Origin: Paracoccaceae bacterium
Lineage (GTDB): Bacteria > Pseudomonadota > Alphaproteobacteria > Rhodobacterales > Rhodobacteraceae
Direction of reading: 5' to 3'
Assembly: GCA_007131465.1 (NCBI GenBank)
Contig: SLQN01000193.1
Span: forward strand, 1 to 7,234
Length of the DNA stretch: 7,234 nt
How positions within the stretch are numbered: the stretch's first letter is position 1; the number at the start of each line of letters is the position of its first letter. The position numbers were made by a program, and so were the translations under genes. Below are positions 4,876 through 7,234 of the stretch, piece by piece. Below the pieces are notes generated by a model that was not told the origin of the DNA, made no database searches, and saw only the letters and a program-made list of their open reading frames with translations.

Positions 4876-5541
4876 TCAACGCCATTCAACCCCGGCGACG
4901 AACCCGTCGGACAGCAGGATGAAACGTCCTCGAAGGCAGTCATAGTCCCGGCTCCGGGTCGGCAGGCTGGTTTCAAAACGGCTGGCACCTAGATCGACCT
5001 TCAACTCGATCTCGTGCCAGTTCAGCGGTTTCGGGCTGATCTGGGAATGCGCCTTGAAGACCGCCAGTTTGAGGCATTCCAGCAGGCGCGCGAAATGTCC
5101 GCGCTGCGATGGTCCCAGACTGGCCAGCCAGCGCATTTCACGAATCGTGCAGATTTCCGGCCAGCAGGCAGATTCAAGCGCGCGGGCCGGGGTGATCTTC
5201 AGACCCAGCGCCCGGATTTCCGGATCATCGGTAACGGCCGCCAGCGTATCCCGCGGCGCATGGCTGATGGACCCGGCCAGACCCTGCGGCCAGACCGGCG
5301 CGCCCCGGTCGCCCTGCAGCACCGGGCGCGGCACATGACCAAGCTGTTCCATCGCGGCGCGGGCGGCGCTGCGGCCTGCGCCGAACTTCCGGGCGTAAGC
5401 CGCCTTCGCCTGTTCCAGCGCCAGCACTTCATCCCCGATCAGGCGGGGCATGGGGGCGCAGGGGTCGGCCCAGCCGGTCGCAACCCGCTCGCCAAACAGC
5501 GGGAAGGTGATCTCTGGCGTGGTGATTCTGTCCAGCATCAT
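4876..5541 (-). CDS. 4'-Phosphopantetheinyl transferase homologue (EntD/Sfp type), metal-binding residues substituted
   Basis: EntD/Sfp enzymes transfer phosphopantetheine from CoA to carrier proteins of siderophore, polyketide or fatty-acid synthesis. This 221-aa protein keeps the family frame: ARKFGAGRSAARAAMEQLG at 50-68, GAPVWPQGLAGSISHA at 80-95 (His94 conserved), a GLKIT segment at 113-117, and LKLAVFKAHSQ at 157-167. The Mg-binding acids are missing. The GIDIE-type motif reads GLKIT, so Lys115 and Thr117 replace Asp and Glu; in the KE-type motif Lys158 is kept but Leu159 replaces Glu, with Lys163 also kept. The frame is intact, so this is substitution rather than a frameshift. The protein may be inactive, decaying, or repurposed for CoA or carrier-protein binding. 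The start is ambiguous: two consecutive ATGs at 5541 and 5538, and an AGGA just upstream is better spaced for the second. The gene follows the DUF2783 gene on the same strand after about 147 bases and may have a separate promoter. Confidence 0.85.
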   Translation of the reverse strand: MMLDRITTPEITFPLFGERVATGWADPCAPMPRLIGDEVLALEQAKAAYARKFGAGRSAARAAMEQLGHVPRPVLQGDRGAPVWPQGLAGSISHAPRDTLAAVTDDPEIRALGLKITPARALESACWPEICTIREMRWLASLGPSQRGHFARLLECLKLAVFKAHSQISPKPLNWHEIELKVDLGASRFETSLPTRSRDYDCLRGRFILLSDGFVAGVEWR

Positions 5542-5660
5542 GTCCTGTGCCCGAATCCTCTGGCGGCGATGAGCGCAGACGTGCCTGCACCTTGCCGCAT
5601 GACTGCCCGCGCCGCCGCGGACGGACTGGGATATGCCATGCGAACATGGAAGAAATGTGG

Positions 5661-5681
5661 CGCAAACCCGCCGGTCTTGCG
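5661..5681 (-). terminator. Imperfect hairpin after the DUF2783 gene, weak terminator candidate
   Basis: On the plus strand CGCAA/TTGCG and inner ACC/GGT pair around a CGCC loop with one bulged C. It begins 8 bases after the DUF2783 stop on the minus strand. No U-tract follows (the next bases are CCACATTTC), so it is at best a weak or Rho-assisted end point. Confidence 0.3.
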
Positions 5682-5688
5682 ACAGGGT

Positions 5689-5895
5689 CTATGCAGGCGC
5701 GCTTGCCGAGTCAGAGGCGGCCTGCAGCGCCTGCGCCAGCACCTGTTCATCTCCCAGATGATTGGCAAGGATTAGAATCAGCCGCGCATTGAGCGCGTCG
5801 CTTTGCGCCTTGGACAGCCCGTCATGTGCGGCCAGAAGCTGGGCATAGAACCCGTCCGGGTCCGGCAGGTTGGATTTCAGGTTCAGATCCGACAT
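5689..5895 (-). CDS. DUF2783 family small protein
   Basis: This 68-aa protein matches DUF2783: LPDPDGFYAQLLAAHDGLSK at 10-29, then QSDALNARLILILANHLGDE at 31-50 and a helical tail. It is predicted to be soluble and largely helical, with no signal peptide or membrane segment. The ATG at 5895 is chosen over longer upstream options because a GAGGAA Shine-Dalgarno (5902-5907) overlaps the monooxygenase stop and is spaced 6 bases from this ATG, and because homologues begin near here. The start lies 10 bases after the FAD monooxygenase stop, so the two are surely co-transcribed. As I recall, DUF2783 genes commonly sit directly after FAD-dependent aromatic monooxygenases, often with a metallo-beta-lactamase-fold hydrolase after; here a PPTase homologue comes next. 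A role as an accessory or stabilising subunit for the monooxygenase is inference; no function is established. Confidence 0.85.
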   Translation of the reverse strand: MSDLNLKSNLPDPDGFYAQLLAAHDGLSKAQSDALNARLILILANHLGDEQVLAQALQAASDSASAPA

Positions 5896-5901
5896 CTGGT
5901 T

Positions 5902-5907
5902 TTCCTC
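5902..5907 (-). promoter_or_regulatory. Shine-Dalgarno of the DUF2783 gene, overlapping the monooxygenase stop
   Basis: GAGGAA on the minus strand overlaps the TGA of the monooxygenase (5906-5908) and stands 6 bases before the ATG. It decides the DUF2783 start and suggests coupled translation of the pair. Confidence 0.75.
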
Positions 5908-7234
5908 ACTTCTGGGCCACGGCGCGCGAAAGCGCCTGCGCGATGGCATCCGGGTCGAACGCTGCCCAGCGCGCCGCCACATGCTGGTCAGGCCGGACCA
6001 GATAGACCGCCTGCGATCCGCGGCCAAGGTAGCGCGCGGCCAGAACCGGGTTATCCTTCGCGCTGACGGACAGACAGCCCAGCGGCGGCCCCGGTGGCGC
6101 GAAACCCTCGGGGCAGGGCGTGTCGATGGCCAGCAGCGTGAAGCCCGGGGCCAGTGCATCCAGCAGCCAGCCCTGCGCCAACGGGGCATCGGGCAAGGGC
6201 GCTCCGGGACGCGTGCGTGCGGGCAGGCCGGTTGTGTCATCGGTGTTCAACGGGCCGTCATCATAGATGCTGGGCACGGAGAGCCGCCCCGAATTGACCA
6301 GTGGCCGGGCAAATTCATGCCGCGCGGCTAGGTCGAGGACTGCATTGCGAAACACCTGGCTGATTTCGGATTTCGGCGTGATGAAATCGGTCGCGCGGGT
6401 GGAGTTGATGATATTTTCATCCGCGCCATAGACGCGTTCCCAGTCATAGCTGTCCAGCAGCCGCTCCGACGCCTGCCCGTTCAGCACCAGCGCCAGTTTC
6501 CAGCACAGGTTATCCACATCCTGCACCCCCGAATTGGCCCCGCGCGCGCCAAAGGGCGAGACCTGATGCGCGGCATCGCCCGCAAAGATCACGCGGCCAT
6601 GGCGAAAGCGCGCCATTCTGCGGCATTGAAACGTATAGATTGACACCCATTCCAGATCGAAGTCCACATCTTCGCCCAGCATCGCCTTCAGGCGGGGGAT
6701 CACGCGCTCGGGGCGCTTTTCGGCCTCGCGGTCGATATCCCAGCCCAGTTGCAGATCGATGCGCCAGACATTGTCGGGCTGGCGATGGAGCAGCGCGGAC
6801 TGGCCCCGGTTGAAGGGCGGGTCAAACCAGAACCAGCGCTCGGTCGGGAAATCGGCCTGCATGACCACATCTGCAATCAGGAAGTTGTCTTCAAAGACGC
6901 GGCCCACGAAATCCAGCCCCATCATGCGCCGCGCAGGCGAATTGGCCCCGTCGCAGGCGATCAGCCAGTCGGCCCGCAGTTCATACGGGCCTTCGGGGGT
7001 GACGATTTCCAGCCGGACATGGTCGGGGTGCGCGCCAATCGCCTCGACCCGGTTGCGGCCCCTGATCTCGATCGCCTTGCCCTCTGCCGCCAGCGCCTGA
7101 ACCCGGTCGAACAGGAATTTCTCCAGATGATATTGTTGCAGGTTGATGAAGGCGGGGCGCTTGTGGCCGTCCTCAGCCAGCAGGTCGAAGGCATAGATTT
7201 CACGTTCGTCGAAGAACACCCGGCCTGTATTCCA
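5906..7234 (-). CDS. FAD-dependent aromatic-ring monooxygenase, MhpA/PheA type (5' end outside window)
   Basis: The frame is open to the window edge, giving 442 residues beginning WNTGRVFF; roughly the first 100 residues, including the GxGxxG FAD-binding motif, lie beyond the window, and an internal GTG at 7219 is not the true start. Group A flavoprotein monooxygenases hydroxylate phenolic rings with NAD(P)H and O2. Visible signatures, in fragment numbering: NLQQYHLEKFL at about 31-41, the DG motif DWLIACDGANSPAR at about 89-102, and the second FAD motif VIFAGDAAHQVSPFGARGAN at about 215-234. A thioredoxin-like C-terminal domain with GCLSVSAKDNPV and VYLVRPDQHVAARW follows. This is the layout of 3-(3-hydroxyphenyl)propionate/phenol hydroxylases and related family members. 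The actual substrate cannot be fixed here and no ring-cleavage dioxygenase is in the window. It leads a minus-strand operon with DUF2783. Confidence 0.9.
   Translation of the reverse strand, partial: WNTGRVFFDEREIYAFDLLAEDGHKRPAFINLQQYHLEKFLFDRVQALAAEGKAIEIRGRNRVEAIGAHPDHVRLEIVTPEGPYELRADWLIACDGANSPARRMMGLDFVGRVFEDNFLIADVVMQADFPTERWFWFDPPFNRGQSALLHRQPDNVWRIDLQLGWDIDREAEKRPERVIPRLKAMLGEDVDFDLEWVSIYTFQCRRMARFRHGRVIFAGDAAHQVSPFGARGANSGVQDVDNLCWKLALVLNGQASERLLDSYDWERVYGADENIINSTRATDFITPKSEISQVFRNAVLDLAARHEFARPLVNSGRLSVPSIYDDGPLNTDDTTGLPARTRPGAPLPDAPLAQGWLLDALAPGFTLLAIDTPCPEGFAPPGPPLGCLSVSAKDNPVLAARYLGRGSQAVYLVRPDQHVAARWAAFDPDAIAQALSRAVAQK

Noticed and set aside
4574..4885. 103-codon minus-strand frame filling the intergenic gap
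   Set aside because: Pro/Arg-rich translation without domain resemblance; it overlaps the start of a better-supported gene with a signal peptide.
4755..4988. Minus-strand frame ending CGGTTRTRKTCAALWAG, possible small Cys-rich protein or remnant
   Set aside because: Its start lies inside the PPTase gene in another frame, no ribosome binding site supports an internal start, and I recognise no family.
5538..5639. 33-codon minus-strand ORF (starting MAYPSPSAAARAV) ending with ATGA overlap at the PPTase start, possible leader peptide
   Set aside because: The overlap is tempting, but no Shine-Dalgarno precedes the ATG and the translation has no distinctive features; it cannot be told from chance.

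Overview
The window looks like chromosomal DNA from an alphaproteobacterium of the Rhodobacter/Roseobacter group (Rhodobacterales). This rests on the high GC content, strong GC bias at third codon positions (hence many long shadow ORFs on the opposite strand), and the family-typical sequences of TamB, PCu(A)C and the FAD monooxygenase/DUF2783 pair. No mobile element, CRISPR array, rRNA or tRNA was seen.

Plus-strand half (1-4222): the 3' part of tamB (outer-membrane biogenesis) is followed 12 bases later by a short-chain dehydrogenase with an excellent ribosome binding site. That gene overlaps by ATGA a small crotonase-fold protein in which both catalytic glutamates are replaced. The crotonase stop overlaps by 8 bases the start of a 117-aa exported Cys/His protein (CutF/DUF2946-like), which precedes a periplasmic PCu(A)C copper chaperone with a His-rich tail. 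The junction of these two genes holds a striking RNA element. The last codons and stop of the small protein can pair in two mutually exclusive 8-bp registers with a tandem repeat just upstream of the chaperone start, and one register covers the chaperone's Shine-Dalgarno. Together with a Pro-Pro pair near the small protein's C-terminus, this resembles the co-translational copper sensing described for Rhodobacter capsulatus CutF, here joined directly to a PCu(A)C gene. It is the most interesting feature of the window. A GC-rich hairpin then separates the copper pair from a low-molecular-weight protein-tyrosine phosphatase.

Minus-strand half (7234-4260, read right to left): an FAD-dependent aromatic monooxygenase (MhpA/PheA type, N-terminus beyond the window) is followed by a 68-aa DUF2783 protein. 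Next comes an EntD/Sfp-type phosphopantetheinyl transferase homologue whose three acidic metal ligands are all substituted. After a gap of about 300 bases there is a small exported Cys-containing protein of unknown function. The two halves converge at 4222/4260.

Functionally the window mixes envelope assembly (TamB), periplasmic copper handling (small sensor-like protein plus PCu(A)C), a dehydrogenase/crotonase pair possibly acting on an acyl-CoA or carbonyl substrate, and aromatic-compound hydroxylation. Two enzyme homologues (crotonase, PPTase) appear to have lost canonical catalytic residues.
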